From Rhizopus arrhizus (taxonomy: Eukaryota; Mucoromycota; Mucoromycetes; Mucorales; Rhizopodaceae), in the NCBI GenBank assembly GCA_024220505.1, contig JAKZZE010000021.1:186001-250000 (forward strand): a DNA stretch of 64,000 bases. Direction: 5' to 3'. Position numbers and translations under genes: made by a program. The notes below the pieces were generated by a model that saw only the letters and a program-made list of their open reading frames with translations, was not told where the DNA came from and did no database searches. Of the stretch, positions 1-13,464 are shown one piece after another; positions within the stretch are counted from its first letter, which is position 1; each line of letters starts with the position of its first letter.

Positions 1-2569
1 TCAGGAGCTATTCTAAAACAACTTGCACTAAGTCAAAGGAATGTAACTAATTATGAGAAAATAAGAGAGAAAAGAACGTAAAAGATTATTTAAAGCATTT
101 ATTACTCTGATTTAATTTTAATGGGAAATACATTTAAAGTAATCCGGAATACGACTTCTGTGTTATTTAGTAAAGAACCAGATTACGAACTGCAAAGAGT
201 GAGTCAAATCCAAGTTTCTTCAAATAATAGGTAACAATTGGTCTAGAAACAGTTATCGCATTCCACTTAATTGCAATCTTAGCTGATCATAAGTAGCAAA
301 AGGGTCTGTGCTCACTATCTGCTTATCCCTTTTTGCTATTTTCTTACAACAATCCATTTGAATTCAAATATCAGTGAGATCGTGATGTTTACAATTATTT
401 TCTGATGGAAATCCGGTTGAAATGTTCACATCCATTTATTAATTGTCGAGGAATAAAAAGCCGTATATAAAAAAGCATTGCTTGTTTCTTTTATTTAATT
501 TACCCTTTCTTCCCTTGAGAATTTGCAAAATAAAATTTGTCTTTGTTGGTGCACGAATTGTACGAAAATCAATAAATGCTACATGAATACACGATTAAAA
601 CAGCTATCAAACTTATGTACGTATATTTACATGTTTGTGGTTAAGGGCAGTGTCCATTATAATATAGTGATTTCTGAATTGTCTATGCTGAATTAAATAT
701 CAAGAGTACTGGCGATGAAGTCGAAATAGTGGCCTATGGCAGATTCACCTTTGTCATTTGCCACCGTTTTGTTACTCCCCGCTGTTTTCCTTTTTTTTTT
801 TTTTGAAGAAACTTATACTGTTGATCGTCATGTTTTTAGGCTTATAAGATAAGATGAAGTGACGCCCAAAACGATGATTGTTTTAGCCTTTGTTTAGATG
901 CAATTGTAATAATGTAGTTTCTTTTTTCAACTAGGCAACAAATCGCTTAATATTGGCATGAAAAGCATCTTTGTTAATGAAGATGAGTTGCTTTTAAACC
1001 CGAGACCTGCTTTATTCTATTTGAGAGATTGTTTGTATCTCCTCTCGATTTCTGCAGGTTTATTTTTTTATCCATTAAAAATAGTCTCTCTTCACACTAA
1101 CTTTGTATTTTTGATTACAGAATAATTGAGAGCAGCTTAAGGAAAGGAAAGATATTCAAACTGATCTGATAAGCTCCCCATCACCTCATTTAAAATTAAT
1201 TCATGATTATTATCAAATAGATCTTTTAAAAGCTGCTCATGTTTTTCTTTAAAATCGCTAGCCTACCTACAAGTCAACCACCGCCCTTTTTTCTCATAGT
1301 ATCCTTTAAATCATTATCTTCTTTTTCTTTTATCAATACTTGGGCTATATTTTTTGGAGATTTGAGAGGCACCGTCTCTTTGCTTACATCCATATTTTTC
1401 TCAGAAGCAAAGAAGCCCTCTTTATCCCCATCCTTGAAAGATTTGTAATTCTACAACCTTTCTTCGCTATATGGCCATGAGCATTAGCTTTCTCAGATAG
1501 TTCTTTTCTTGATTCGTTAACCACACTATCTTTTCAAATGATTTTAGGTTTAAATACCGATTGAAGTTCGTGGTATTTTCGACAGAATAAGCTTCGTCAT
1601 CAACTTTCATGGCCAAAGCTAAGTCTTTATTTTTAGTCGTCAACGATATTCCTTCTTCTATCTTCATGTATAAAGCTACTTGTTTTAAATGTAGAAAAAA
1701 AAAAGAATCCTAAAACTGTATAAGCTATTCTACTTCAAAGATTATACAAATAATTTTATTTTGCACACATTTTTTATTTTCAAGTTTGCATCATTCTTTA
1801 ATTTTAAACTGTGCTAATGTTTTTCCAAAAATTGTACGAATAATTTGTGAAAATAATGAACTATAATTAAGGATAAACTAATGTAATTCAAAAGGGGTAA
1901 ATCATGAATTAAATCTTTCATCCGAATTATTCATAGAAAATATCATGAAAATACTTCCGAAATTAATATTAGTACGTGCTTGCTCTCTCCCTCTTTGTAT
2001 GTGCCTTTATTATAAAAGTAAATCAAATATTCAGATTATACTGGAAGTTATTGATAAATATATTGAGTATTTTATAAATCAAATGTGCACATACATGCAA
2101 AAAGGTACTTGAAAAAATTCAAAGCATTTTACAATGCATTATTAACCGTTAATTTACTTAAAATGGTGAATTTTTTTTAATTTCAGGTCTGAAACATAAT
2201 CAGGAAAAATCATTTTTCAGCGTCAAAAACAGGATATGAAATTTCTTGACTTATATTCAAGAAAAAAAAAAAGAAATAGCTCTTTCATTATGCTACGAAA
2301 TTCAATCAAAAGCTAATGATAAATCGTAAAAAAGGCTTAGATAGAGTGGATATGATGAAATGATGTTACATACGGATGATCGTGCGTAACATACCTCTTT
2401 TATAGAGAAATTCGTTACAATGTTTTCTATTAAATGTTTTTCCGATGCAAAGCGACTTGCAACCGAAGCGATCTGATGGGAGAGGGAAAAATAGTTTAGG
2501 CAATGTAAAAAGAGTATAAATGTGCGTCGTTTTTTCTGTATTTTTTTTTATTTTTCATTATCATCCAAA
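1..2569. other. gene-poor AT-rich leader region
   Basis: No convincing intact gene is seen here. The stretch is AT-rich with scattered short A/T runs. The only coding-like signal is on the minus strand between about 1239 and 1667, described separately. The last 200 bases are the upstream region of the reductase gene at 2570. Confidence 0.5.
1239..1667 (-). pseudogene. possible decayed coding fragment
   Basis: Two minus-strand open segments follow one another. One (1667-1467) reads as a charged peptide starting MKIEEGISL. The next (about 1440-1267) is Lys/Glu-rich, contains KSPKNIAQVLIKEKEDN and ends at a stop. They are in different frames and I see no clear splice pair joining them. This could be a decayed gene, two exons of a small gene, or chance open frames. 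No family is recognised. Confidence 0.18.
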
Positions 2570-5500
2570 ATGTCTTCTGCAATCAATTCTATTTCAGATC
2601 AATCCGCTATATACTACTACAAGTCTTTTATCAACGTTATCAACATACAATCCAAGACTTATGCTGATAGGGTCTTTGTTCGCTACTATTCAAACAATAC
2701 TTTCAAGACGTTAACATATTCTGAAGTTGATCGTATCACTACTAATCTCGCTTGTGAATGGGCTGAAAAGAAGAATGGATTTGAAGTCGTTTCTTATATC
2801 AATGATCACAACGTAGATTATATGATCACCATGCTTGCTTTGATGAAGCTAAGAATTATTTTTCTTGCGATATCTCCTCGTAATTCTGAACCCGCCATTG
2901 TTAACTTGTTGGAGAAGACACAATCTAAATTAATCTTCGCTACGCCTAAATATGAGTCTATCGCTCAAAGTGCTGCTGCCAAAATAGATGGAGCTAAACT
3001 TACTGTGATCCAACCATTAGACATCGAAGCTATGCTAAATCAACCTCTTAATCCTCGTTACAAAGAAATCCTTGATTTCAACTTTACTGAAAAAGATATT
3101 GATCAGCCTGCATTAATTATTCACAGGTATATTTTTTATTTTTGCGTCATTATGCAAAATTAACATTCACCTTTCTTTAGCTCTGGATCTACCAATTTCC
3201 CCAAGCCTATCTATCTCAGTAACAAATATTTGCTCAACCTCTCTGGTTTTTACCAGCTTTACAAAGAGCAATATCATTTGGATCTTATGAACAAAGATGA
3301 CGTAGTGCTTTCTAGTGTACCACTGTAAGTTTTTTTTTACATGAGCAACAAAAGAAAACGAACTAACATGAAAATCTTTTTGTAGCTTTCATTTACTTGG
3401 GTTCTTTGGTCTGACTTCTGCTGCTTTTGTTGGTGCTAGTGCCGTCTTCTTGGAAAGACTTCCTCCTTCCCAAAAGGAAATTGACTTTGCCTTGAGACAC
3501 AACAAGTGTACTATCATGACCGCTCCTCCTATCATTCTTGAACAAATGATTCCTTACTTGCAAGAACACAATGACTTTTCTGCTGTCCAGCGCCTCAAAT
3601 TTATTCTTTTTGGTGGTGCTCCTCTTAAGCGTGAAGTAGGCGAATGGTTTCAAGCACATAATGTCAATATTCGTAATGGTTATGGCTCTACAGAGATGAG
3701 TATTACTATGTGTGCAGACTTGGATCCTAAAAGCAAGAATTGGAATTCACTTCGTCCTGTTTGGAATTTCTCTTCAGAACCATACATTGTTCTTGAAAAC
3801 ACGGACGATGGTTTAAAGCACTTGTATCTTACTTCCAATAGCCCTGCTATAGCACTTGGTGTATCAAATCGTCCTGATGGTGGCTTTGATAGTAACGACT
3901 TATTCAGAGAGGACCCGGAAGCGCCTGGTTATTACATCTATATGGGTAGACGAGATGATACATTGATTATGGAGAACGGTGAAAAGACAAACCCTGTACC
4001 TATGGAAGCAGCCATTCGCCAAAGTCCTATGGTCAAACAAGTTGCCGTCTTGGGTCATGGTTATCAATGTACTTCTGCTCTTATTGAAATTGATTTGGAT
4101 TATGCTATAAATTATGGCCCTGAAGAAATTATTACCGCCGTCCATGAGGCTGTAGAGGATGCTAACAAGGAATGTCCTAGCCACAGTACCATCTTACCCC
4201 AAATGGTCAAGATTCTTCCTTTTAGCAAGTCTTTGCCTTCTACTGATAAAGGAACTGTCATGCGCAAGAAAGCAGAGGCTATGTACAAGGATGTGGTTGA
4301 AAAGCTCTACAAGGACTTTTTGGAAGGTCCCAATCATACACTTGAAACTGACTCCTCATCTTGGACACCTGAGCAGACTGAATCCTTTTTGGTTAAAAGC
4401 GCTGCCGAGGTCTTACGCTTGTCTGAGTCTGTCTTTAATGATCACTCAAAGTCTGTTTTTGATCTGGGCCTTAACTCCTTAACAGCTATCCAACTACGTA
4501 ATGCTATTGCAAAGAGCTTTAGTAACGTCCCTCAGAACTTCTTGTTTCAGCATCCTACTATATCATCCATGCGTGAAGCCTTACTGTCTGAAAACCAGGT
4601 TGATCCTGCTCAAGTCATCGAAACACGTTATCAGCAAACTCAAGAATTAGCTCAGGCTTATGTCGAGCGAGCTAAAGATGATTTCCCAGTAGCCAAGAAC
4701 GAATACGAAATTGAAAAGAAGGAAAAGGTTGTTATGCTCAGTGGTGCTACCGGTTCTCTTGGTGCCTTTATTTTGCGAGATCTGTTAAAGGATGCCTCTG
4801 TCAGAAAGGTCTATTGTTTAGTCCGTGGTAAAGAGTCTGATTTGTATAGCCGTTTGGTAAAGGCCTTTGAATCTCGCCACCTTGATTCTTCTTTATTGAA
4901 AAGTGATCGTGTTGAAGCCTTGCCTATGCGTTTGAATGAACCCTATCTTGGCTTCACAAAGGAACGCTATGAACAACTCAAGGAAGAAGTTACTATCGTT
5001 CAACATTGCGCCTGGCTCTTGGATTTCAATATGACTATTGATCACTATGACAAAGAATGTATTGCACCCTTCTATAATCTGCTCAAGTTTGCCTATCGCC
5101 AAGTCAATCCTATGCATGTTCACTTTATTTCCAGTGTCAGTGCTAGTGCTGGCTTAGGCTCTGAAATTGAAGAAAAGCCTCTCCCATTTAACTCTCGCGT
5201 TGCTATGCCTATGGGTTATGCTCACTCAAAATTTGTTTGTGAGATCTTGCTAAATTATCTTACAAAAGAAAGGAACTTTCCTTGTTACGTCGAACGTGTC
5301 GGTCAAGTTTGTGGTGACTCCGAGAACGGTGTTTGGAATACTTCTGAACAATTCCCTCTTATGTTTATTGCTGGTGGCTCTCTGATGCACAAGATGCCTA
5401 AGCTCGATACTGATGTTGATTGGGTCTCTGTTGATTATGCTGCTGCTACTATTGTTGCTATCATGATCAGTTCATCCCAACTTTCAGCAGACGAAGACAA

Positions 5501-5825
5501 CTCAATTTATCATATCGTCAATCCCCATGTTATTACTTGGGAGGATGTCCTTACAGCAATGAGATCCAATGGTATGAAGTTTGATACAGTAGATCCAGCC
5601 GAATGGGTTAATGTTCTCTCAAAAGACGATACCAACCCTGCATTCCGTCTCATGTCCTTTTATGAAGACAGTTTCAAGAATGAATTCAAAATGCCAATCT
5701 GGCAGACAAAGAAAACATGCGATACCGCACCTATTCTTGGCCAATCTCCTACTGTTGACCCTATACTCTTCAAGAAGTACTTGAGTCATTGGCAATCAGT
5801 TGGCTTTTATAACCCAAATAATTAA
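2570..5825 (+). CDS. NRPS-like adenylation-carrier-reductase enzyme
   Basis: Three exons (2570..3126, 3181..3324, 3386..5825) give 1046 residues. Domains in order: an AMP-binding adenylation domain, with core A3 SSGSTNFPKP formed across intron 1, GYGSTEM and the GRRDDTLIMENGEK loop; a carrier domain with LGLNSLTAIQLR, whose Ser would take phosphopantetheine; and a C-terminal NAD(P)H-dependent thioester reductase with GATGSLGAFILR and catalytic YAHSK. Such A-T-R proteins activate a carboxylic acid, load it on the carrier and release it as an aldehyde or alcohol. The alpha-aminoadipate reductase Lys2 has related architecture but is longer and has an extra N-terminal region. This protein is therefore better read as a Lys2-related carboxylic acid reductase of unknown substrate. 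The start at 2570 was chosen because an in-frame upstream codon at 2522 lies in a T-rich leader. Both intron joins keep frame. Confidence 0.88.
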
Positions 5826-6223
5826 CTTGTTTTATCCCTTTACCATTTTTGTTTCATATCTTTGAGAAATAAAACATGATACATATTTAAATAATTCTTT
5901 TTTTTTATTGTGAGCAATAAGTGTGTTCAAAGCTGTCAATTACAAGTTGGACATTTTTAAATAAAACAACAGGTATGTTTCTTAAGATTCCTAAAGTAAA
6001 AAAAAAACAAAAACATGAAAATAGTTGCCCTTGAGAAGCTAAAATCAAAGAGTTGAACTTGAGCGCTTGACTTCTCTCTATTTGAAAGTTTTTTCAAAGT
6101 TTGAACAAAGCCCAGAATTAACTAAAGATATACATCGAACAAACCGTCACGGATGTCAATTTTTCGCTGCTTTGACCAAAAAATATACACAACTTTTTTT
6201 TTTCTTTCTTGCAAACATAAACT
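5826..6223. other. tandem intergenic spacer
   Basis: This 398-base AT-rich spacer lies between two plus-strand genes. It must hold the 3' end of the reductase transcript and the promoter of the CstF-50 gene. No other feature is recognised. The T/C-rich tract just before 6224 is typical of the gene leaders in this window. Confidence 0.5.
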
Positions 6224-7790
6224 ATGAATTCTATAGAAATGACAGAAAATGAAGTTTTATCACTTATTATTGGGTAAAAGCATATATTGAGAATTTTTAA
6301 TTTAATTTTTATTTTTAATAATTGTATATTTTATATAGGCAGCTTGTAGCCTATGGATATTCTGCTGTCGCGCAAAGTGTAGCCAATGCTACAGGAGCTT
6401 CTTCTGATTTAATGCCAAGCTCAAAGTTATCAGAACTTTTACAATTAGCAAAAGAAAAAAGTAAATTGGAGAGAGATTTTATTTAATTCAGAAAGCACTA
6501 ATACGTTTACATGAATAGTGGAGGAAGAGGAATCCGATGGAGAATTTTCTAATAAAAGCATGGATCATGACAGTGCCGCGGCCGATGAAACAGGTACCAG
6601 TACAAATTATCTTTCTGGATTTGACGCTGAATCTATGCAAAACGCTCGTAAGTTTTTTTATCGTAATTTAAAGAAGGAAAAAAGTGTTGATAAATATTTA
6701 TAGAACCAAAGGCTGCTCCAGAATTTGTTCAAAATTACTTTACACAACATAAAGGATCCTGTCGTATTGCCAGCTTTAGTTATGATGGAAGGTTTGCAGC
6801 TACTGGATCTAACGATGCATCGCTCAAATTACTAGATGTGAGCAAAATGCAAAATAGAACTGGCGATTCTGGCGACAAACCAGTAGTTCGAACATTATAT
6901 GACCACGCAGATGCTGTGAATGATTTAAGCTTTCATCCCAACGGTATTGTATTAGCAAGTTGTTCTAATGATCAAAGTATCAAATTATTTGATTTATCAA
7001 AATCGGGAGTCAAGCGAGCATTTAGATATCTACAAGTAAGCTTTATTTATTTATTGGCATTGAAAGAAAATCTTATTTTATAACTAAAGGATGCTTCACC
7101 TGTCAATTCCATCAGTTTTCACCCTTCCGGCGACTTTTTATTAGCAGGCACAAAAGATTCAGCAGTTCGAGTTTATGATGTACGAACACTTCAATGCTAC
7201 ACCAATTCAAGTGCTGCCAACGTTCATCAAGGATCAATCTCTCAAATACGTTATTCAAAGACTGGAAAGATCTTTGCTACTTCCTCTTTAGATGGTTCAG
7301 TACGTATTTGGGATAGCGTATCTTCACAATGCATCAAGGCATTTGAAAATGCCCACAGTGGAGCTGCAGTCTCAAGTGTTAGAATCAGCAAGAATGAAAA
7401 GTACGTCTTGACAGCTGGTTTGGATTCAACCATGAGATTATGGGAAATTTCAAGTGGCAATGTTATTATGGAATATAAGGGACACGAAAATAGAGCGCAT
7501 ATACTGCAACCTACATTTTCGTACAATGAAGGCTTTGTTTTTATTGGTGATGAAGCCTCAACAAGTGTATTCTGCTGGGATACACAGACAGGTGCATTAG
7601 TGAAAAAAATAACAGGGCATAATGATCTGGTGCGATGTGTAGCTGCATCACCCAATGATAATGGAATTATCACTTGCAGGTAAGGAGCGGAATAAAAAAA
7701 AAAGCTTAGTGTCATCACAAGAATATTTATTATATCCCCCTTTTTTAAAATAGCGAGGATTACCGTGCACGTTATTACGGTGCATATTAG
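6224..7790 (+). CDS. CSTF1: Cleavage stimulation factor 50 kDa subunit (WD40)
   Basis: Six exons (6224..6273, 6339..6460, 6519..6647, 6704..7035, 7090..7679, 7754..7790) give 419 residues. The N-terminus (LIIGQLVAYGYSAVAQSV) matches the CstF-50 homodimerisation region. It is followed by an acidic linker and seven WD40-type repeats, for example HADAVNDLSFHPNG and HNDLVRCVAASPND. The last short exon supplies the typical C-terminus SEDYRARYYGAY. The family is part of the CstF complex that binds the GU-rich element and helps cleave pre-mRNA 3' ends in the nucleus. The length is close to that of animal CSTF1. All five introns are 51-74 nt and keep frame. The gene ends tail to tail with the PP2A scaffold gene. 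Confidence 0.9.
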
Positions 7791-8070
7791 CAATAAAAAA
7801 TATATGACCTTTATAAATGATTTTTTTTTTCTCAGAATCACTCGTTTCTAAAGCTAGATCCCTAAAAGCTTTTCAATAATATCAAAATAAAGATAAATAA
7901 AGCAAATTCATAAACAAATGTATGCTTTAAAAAGGAGTGTTTTAATGAAATAAGCATTAATACCCCTTGATCTTTGGGAAGGGGCTTGAAATAACCGGTT
8001 TATGAATTAATCACTTTGTGCTGATGAAAGAAAAAAGGATGAATAAACAAATGTGTGATAATTGCATCTA

Positions 8071-10433
8071 TTATATACCTAACAGAATAGCCTTTTCAGC
8101 AAACCATTTAACATCCACATCTGAATCTTGACTTAATTTTTGTAAAGCTTCGTTAACTTTAGTAGACACAAGTTGTGCTGTATCAGGATTTTGTTTCAAG
8201 ATAGGCGTCAACACCTCTAATGACTTGGCTACATTAAATCTAACATTTGGAATAGGATCCTCTACAAGTCCAATAACTGTGGGTAAAACTTTATCCCTGA
8301 TAATTTCTGGTGTAAGAGAAACTGCCATTGTCTATAATGAATAAATGAGCTGTTTGCCTTTTACTGATGTGTATAGAAGTATATATAACTCACAGTTAAT
8401 GCAAAAAGAGTTGTCATACGATACAAATAGTTTTCATGATGGGCCATTCCTGTAATTCTTGGTAAAATGGTATCTTTTGCCCAATCATGACCAAAAATAT
8501 CAACGAGTTTCTTGAAGTTGGTTGTGGCTGCATCACGGATAGAGAAGACAGCGTCGCCCAGCCAAGATAAACAGAGATTAAGAAGCTTATCATCAAAAAA
8601 GCCAATGCCTAATTGTGAGGCTAGAAGTGGAATATATTCTATGATTGCTAATCTCACTCGCCACTGTTTGTCCGCGGCTAATTCGACAATAGCAGGTAAA
8701 AGAGATTGGGAAAGACTTTCGACCCCAATGACTTAAAAACCATGAGTCTCTCTCTGTTATGTATTATATGTATATAGTTTACCTTGGTTGACTGCTTCCA
8801 AGTTGGAAATGATATTAAGTCGAACATCAGGGAAATCATCTTTTAATAATTGAAGGAAGAGAGGTAAAAGGTATTCAATGGTTCTATACAAGCAGCATTT
8901 CAGTATTTTGTGAGAATTTGTATATATAACAAACATATTCTTACAGGTCTTTTCCCAAGATAGGTGCAAATCCGCTTATGTTTGTAGCCACAGCTGCTCT
9001 CACATGCTGATTAGTATCAGTCACCAACTCTTTGAAACATGGAAGTATCTTTTCGACTACAACGGTTTTCTCAATCGTTTTTGAGAATGCTAATAGAAAG
9101 AGTTTAGTATAAAATAAAAATGAAGTTTTTTTTTTTTTTACCTGATGCTTGCCCAATAGATAATATTTTAACTTCGCCTTCACTATCCTTGATAAGACTT
9201 AAAAATAACACCAATTTTTCTTCAGCTGTAATTGCTTCTCCTGTTGCTTCACATAACTAATGTATAGCATTATTCTCCTTGTTCCCTTTTCATTTTTATA
9301 ATCTTTGTACCTCTGTAAAATGAGATGCTACGTTGTATCTAACTCTCCAAGATTTATCTTGTCCAAGTGATTTAAGTGTAGGTAACAGGCACTGTCTAAA
9401 TTCTTCAGGAGAAAGTATCTTTGCAATCTGTACCAAATCCTCTACAGTCAATAATCGAACAGTATCTTGATCATCTGTTGTAAGTTTTAAGAATAAGGGT
9501 AAGATACTAGTAACAAGAAGCTGGGGCGTCAATTCTTTTGAAAAATTCTGTGCAGAAATTATTGTCAGAAATAAAGGAAATGCTCATTACTACAATATCA
9601 TTCTTACAGAAAGCGCTTTAGCAGCTGCTCTTCTAACCATAGGCGTATCATCTTGAATAAGTTGAGCAAAAGAACTAATAAAAAAATATTAATATAATAC
9701 ACTTTTCACTTTTTCTCTTTCCCATTTACGTTCTTAATTCGCTTTGTTGTTCAGCTGTACATTTAGCATATCCTGCAGCATAAAGACCACAAGCAGATAT
9801 ACGGCCAGTAAACCATTCTGCATTTGAAAGACGCTTCAACAAAGGAAGGAAATAGTTTGTAATTTGAAATGGGCTTAATAGTTTGACAAGTGTGTTCATA
9901 GACTCAACAGCCTAGTATAAAAGAATTAATACAAACATTTTTAAGAAAATATATTTGATGTACCTTGTCTCTCACAAGAACTTCCTCTACAGATGCAAGA
10001 TTTTCTAAAGGAGCCAAGATGTAGTGTACAAACTCAGGCCCACCAACATAATCAGCAAAATGGCCAAGTTCATCTGCTACTGCCAAAAGCACTTCATCTT
10101 CATCATCAATTCCTTCTAAACTCTTTTTTAGAGATTGCGAATCAAAAAAGGGGAAGTTTATGTTTTACCGCTAAGAAAAGGAATCAGCTCATCTCGCGTC
10201 CTTTGAGGTCCCAATGCCATAGCTATGGTGCTCAGGTTTCTAATGGCATTCAAACGTAATTGAACATCTTCATTTTTAAGTTCATCTACTAAAATGGCAA
10301 TAGGATAAAGTTCTTGTTCTTCACTAGGTCTATCACCGAGATTGTTCTCAGGTGTGGTCGTCATGCTGGATGAAGAAGAATTCAAGGCAGTTGATTCATT
10401 AGTGTTTGCTTGAGCAAGTGGATCAACTTCCAT
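8071..10433 (-). CDS. TPD3: PP2A regulatory subunit A (PR65 scaffold, HEAT repeats)
   Basis: Ten exons on the minus strand (from the start: 10433..10169, 10115..9964, 9911..9730, 9674..9608, 9547..9311, 9256..9142, 9089..8945, 8883..8783, 8731..8394, 8331..8071) give 620 residues. The protein is a run of HEAT repeats with the family signature [14 protein letters not shown] near residue 94 and [16 protein letters not shown] in the middle. The C-terminus [13 protein letters not shown] is where the scaffold meets the catalytic subunit. It holds the PP2A catalytic and B-type subunits together. The length lies between human PR65 and yeast Tpd3. A Ser/Thr-rich extension of about 40 residues precedes the first repeat. 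All splice joins keep frame. Confidence 0.92.
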
Positions 10434-10813
10434 ATTTTTTTATTAGTATTGTTTGAATAAAAAAAGAACTAAAATCAACAGTAATGCTTTCTGATGTACA
10501 CGAAAATAGTATAAATCACGTGATACATCCAAACTCCTTTACTTCAGGAAGCTTTCTTACAAAATCATGTACTTGTTTAATAAACTTAAGCTATAAAAGG
10601 TATTGAGTTCTTTACAATAAGCTCAATAACCTTACTTTGAAGTCTATTTTTATTTTTATTTTTGTTCTTTTTAAAAAAAAAGGAGAAAATAAGATGCCTT
10701 GTCAATTCCGCCAAAAAAGGCATAGTTTAAAATTTGCATTCTGTTTTAAAGTTTATGCCTCACTTTTTCCTTTTTCTATTTAAGCATTTTATTGCTTTAT
10801 TTATTTATTATTT
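10434..10813. promoter_or_regulatory. divergent promoter region (PP2A-A / transporter)
   Basis: This 380-base spacer separates two divergently transcribed genes, so it should hold both promoters. It contains a CACGTG at about 10517-10522, the E-box-like core used by many fungal bHLH factors. No clear TATA box is assigned. The assignment rests on gene orientation. Confidence 0.4.
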
Positions 10814-12811
10814 ATGAGTTCAAACGATATACCAGAAGATACGATTGCTAATATTGTTCAGCAACACTTGGTACATGAAAACGGGACAGAAGAAAACAAT
10901 GATGCCATTTCTTCCAGTGTTATTTCTGATATAGTGGTACCTTATCACTTACCGGGAGCTGCCATTACTCATGATATTTACAACCATGCCAATAGCATAG
11001 CTCAACAGCACCAACCCATGCAGAGATCCAAGTCTACAGAGGCACTGTGCATCAACGACAAAAACCAAGAGGAACTCATGTTTGAACATTTAGACAAGCC
11101 CGGTGGCTTCAGACGGTTTCACATTCACCAGCAACAAATATTAGCACAACAAGAAGGTAAAGGTACAAATATAAGCGAAAACCCAGCATTTCATGAATTA
11201 TTTCGGCCCGAATCTGTCTGTTCAACAGAATCTCGTCGTGAATATACGATCGGCCTTTTTCAGTCTTCTAATAATTCACCGCGGCCGACAAGACACTTTT
11301 TGGAACACTTGGCGATAACTTCAGCCATCAATAAATTTGCAGGAGAAAATCTTTTAGACTCTGAATCAGAAGAAAGTGAGACGTCAGAAAGGAGTCGATT
11401 ATTGCTACCGAGACACAAGAAAAAGCCAAAAGTGAAGGTTGAAGAGAAAGCAAACGTGACAAAAACCGTCTTTTTGCTCTTCAAGGCCTTTATTGGTAGT
11501 GGGATTTTGTTTTTACCGAAGGCATTTTCGAATGGTGGTCTGATATTTTCATTACTTGCCATGTGGGTTATGGGCGCTATTTCCCTTTATTGCTTTTTGC
11601 TTTTATTAGATTGCAAAAAACACTATGCGGGAAGCTATGGTGATATGGGAGGCCGGTTATATGGACCTTGGATGAGACGCATTGTATTGTTCTCAATTGC
11701 TATATCTCAGGTACATACAATGAGTAATATATCTTTTTTATAGACGGAAATTTATTCTTTTGTCAAAAATAGATGGGATTTATGTGTGGTGGAACTATAT
11801 TTATTGTACAGAACGTAATCGAAGCTGTTCGAGCATTGACTTTTGGAGCAATAAATTTGTCGCCCCGTATGATATTTGTCCTATTAATCATTCTGCTGAC
11901 ACCGTTAGTTCTAATTCGAAATATTGCCAAATTATCTCCTACAGCTCTCTTATCTGATGCACTTATCATTGCCGGATTAGTTGTATTATTGATCTATGAT
12001 GGCATTGAAATATTTTCTCCCTGGGATGATGCACCTCATACGGGGCCTGGTATTCACTGGCTATTCAATTCTGCTGATTACGCCGTCTTTATTGGTACTG
12101 CGGTTTATTCTTATGAAGGAATTGGTTCGTTATAGATGTACTGCTATTGATTCTCATGTCTTATCTATTTTTTTTTAGGTCTTATTATTCCTATTCGAGA
12201 TTCAATGGAAAAGCCAGAAAAGTTCCCACTTGTTCTTACATTTGTTATGTTTCTAGTTGCTTGCACGTTATGTTCTGTCGGTGCTCTTGGTTATATTGCT
12301 TTTGGACAACATGTTCAAACAGTCGCCTTACTTAACCTACCACCAGGCATTTTACCTAACTCTATCCAACTCGGTTATGCTATTGCTGTCTTGCTCTCAA
12401 ATGCATTAACCTTATTCCCTACGATTCGTATTATTGAACATGCGTTATTTGGAGATCTTACTGGAAAACACAATACATTTGTTAAATGGCAAAAAAACAC
12501 ACTGCGTATTTCAATTGTTATCGTAGGAACATTGATTGCATGGTTAGGTGCTAATGACTTGGATAAATTCATTAGTTTGATTGGATCCATATGTTGCTGT
12601 AAGCTCTTGTCAAGGAGGGAGTGTATGTTGCTTATATTTTGTTTTATTTATAGGTCCATTAAGTTTAATCTTTCCTCCACTATTCCATCTTCGCCTTTCA
12701 GGTACGCATGGTATAATGCGTTGGGTTGATATGACTCTGGTTACTTTTGGCGTTTTTGTTATGATGTTTACATTTTATAGCACAACCAATCAGTGGGCTT
12801 CAAAAGGATAA
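10814..12811 (+). CDS. AAAP-family (vacuolar Avt3/Avt4-like) amino acid transporter
   Basis: Four exons (10814..11710, 11773..12124, 12179..12598, 12654..12811) give 608 residues. A hydrophilic, probably cytosolic N-terminal region of about 215 residues ends in a basic stretch. About ten to eleven hydrophobic helices follow. The first carries the family signature FKAFIGSGILFLPKAFSNGG, and later IGLIIPIRDSM spans intron 2. Avt3/Avt4 and SLC36 relatives export or import neutral amino acids across vacuolar or lysosomal membranes. The long N-terminal tail is typical of the fungal vacuolar members. Substrate and membrane are inferred from the family only. Intron phases match at every junction. Confidence 0.85.
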
Positions 12812-13411
12812 AAGAATAGGTTACTTACATTTGTATCCTTTTTATAGAAATAAAAGACCTGTTATTTATGTTTCTCAATGTAGAATAAGACATGAGCTTG
12901 GATTTAAAATTTAAACAAGTACATGAGACTATTAAGTGATATTTCTGTAGGTTTTTTTAAACCATCAATACAAAAATCAATCTAGCTTTTTTTTTAGGTA
13001 TATTGAAATTGAAAGTATATTTGTGTATTTCTTATTCTTGAATTGATAACAGCAATTGATATAATCATTACTGATTGATTATTGACACATATTCATAGTT
13101 TTAGCTTTATTTAGCTAAAAAAGAACTGTGTCAATTGACAACAGGACTCTTACACACCTATGACTGATTATGAAGCATGTACTTAATATATGATATATTC
13201 TGATAGAATCAAATTTGGAAGTTTTGTCATAGCCAGTGCTAATGTTAAGTATCTAGCAGTTAACTCACTCTTCATTTTTTATTCAATATGAACAGCATCA
13301 AGACTGTAAGCAAAGTGAGAAGCATGTACTCTTTAATATTATGAAACTATCTGGATCTGAAACAAATCTAAGTATTGAACTTTTTTTAACAGGTGAAAGG
13401 ACAAAAGATGT

Positions 13412-13464
<53 letters not shown>

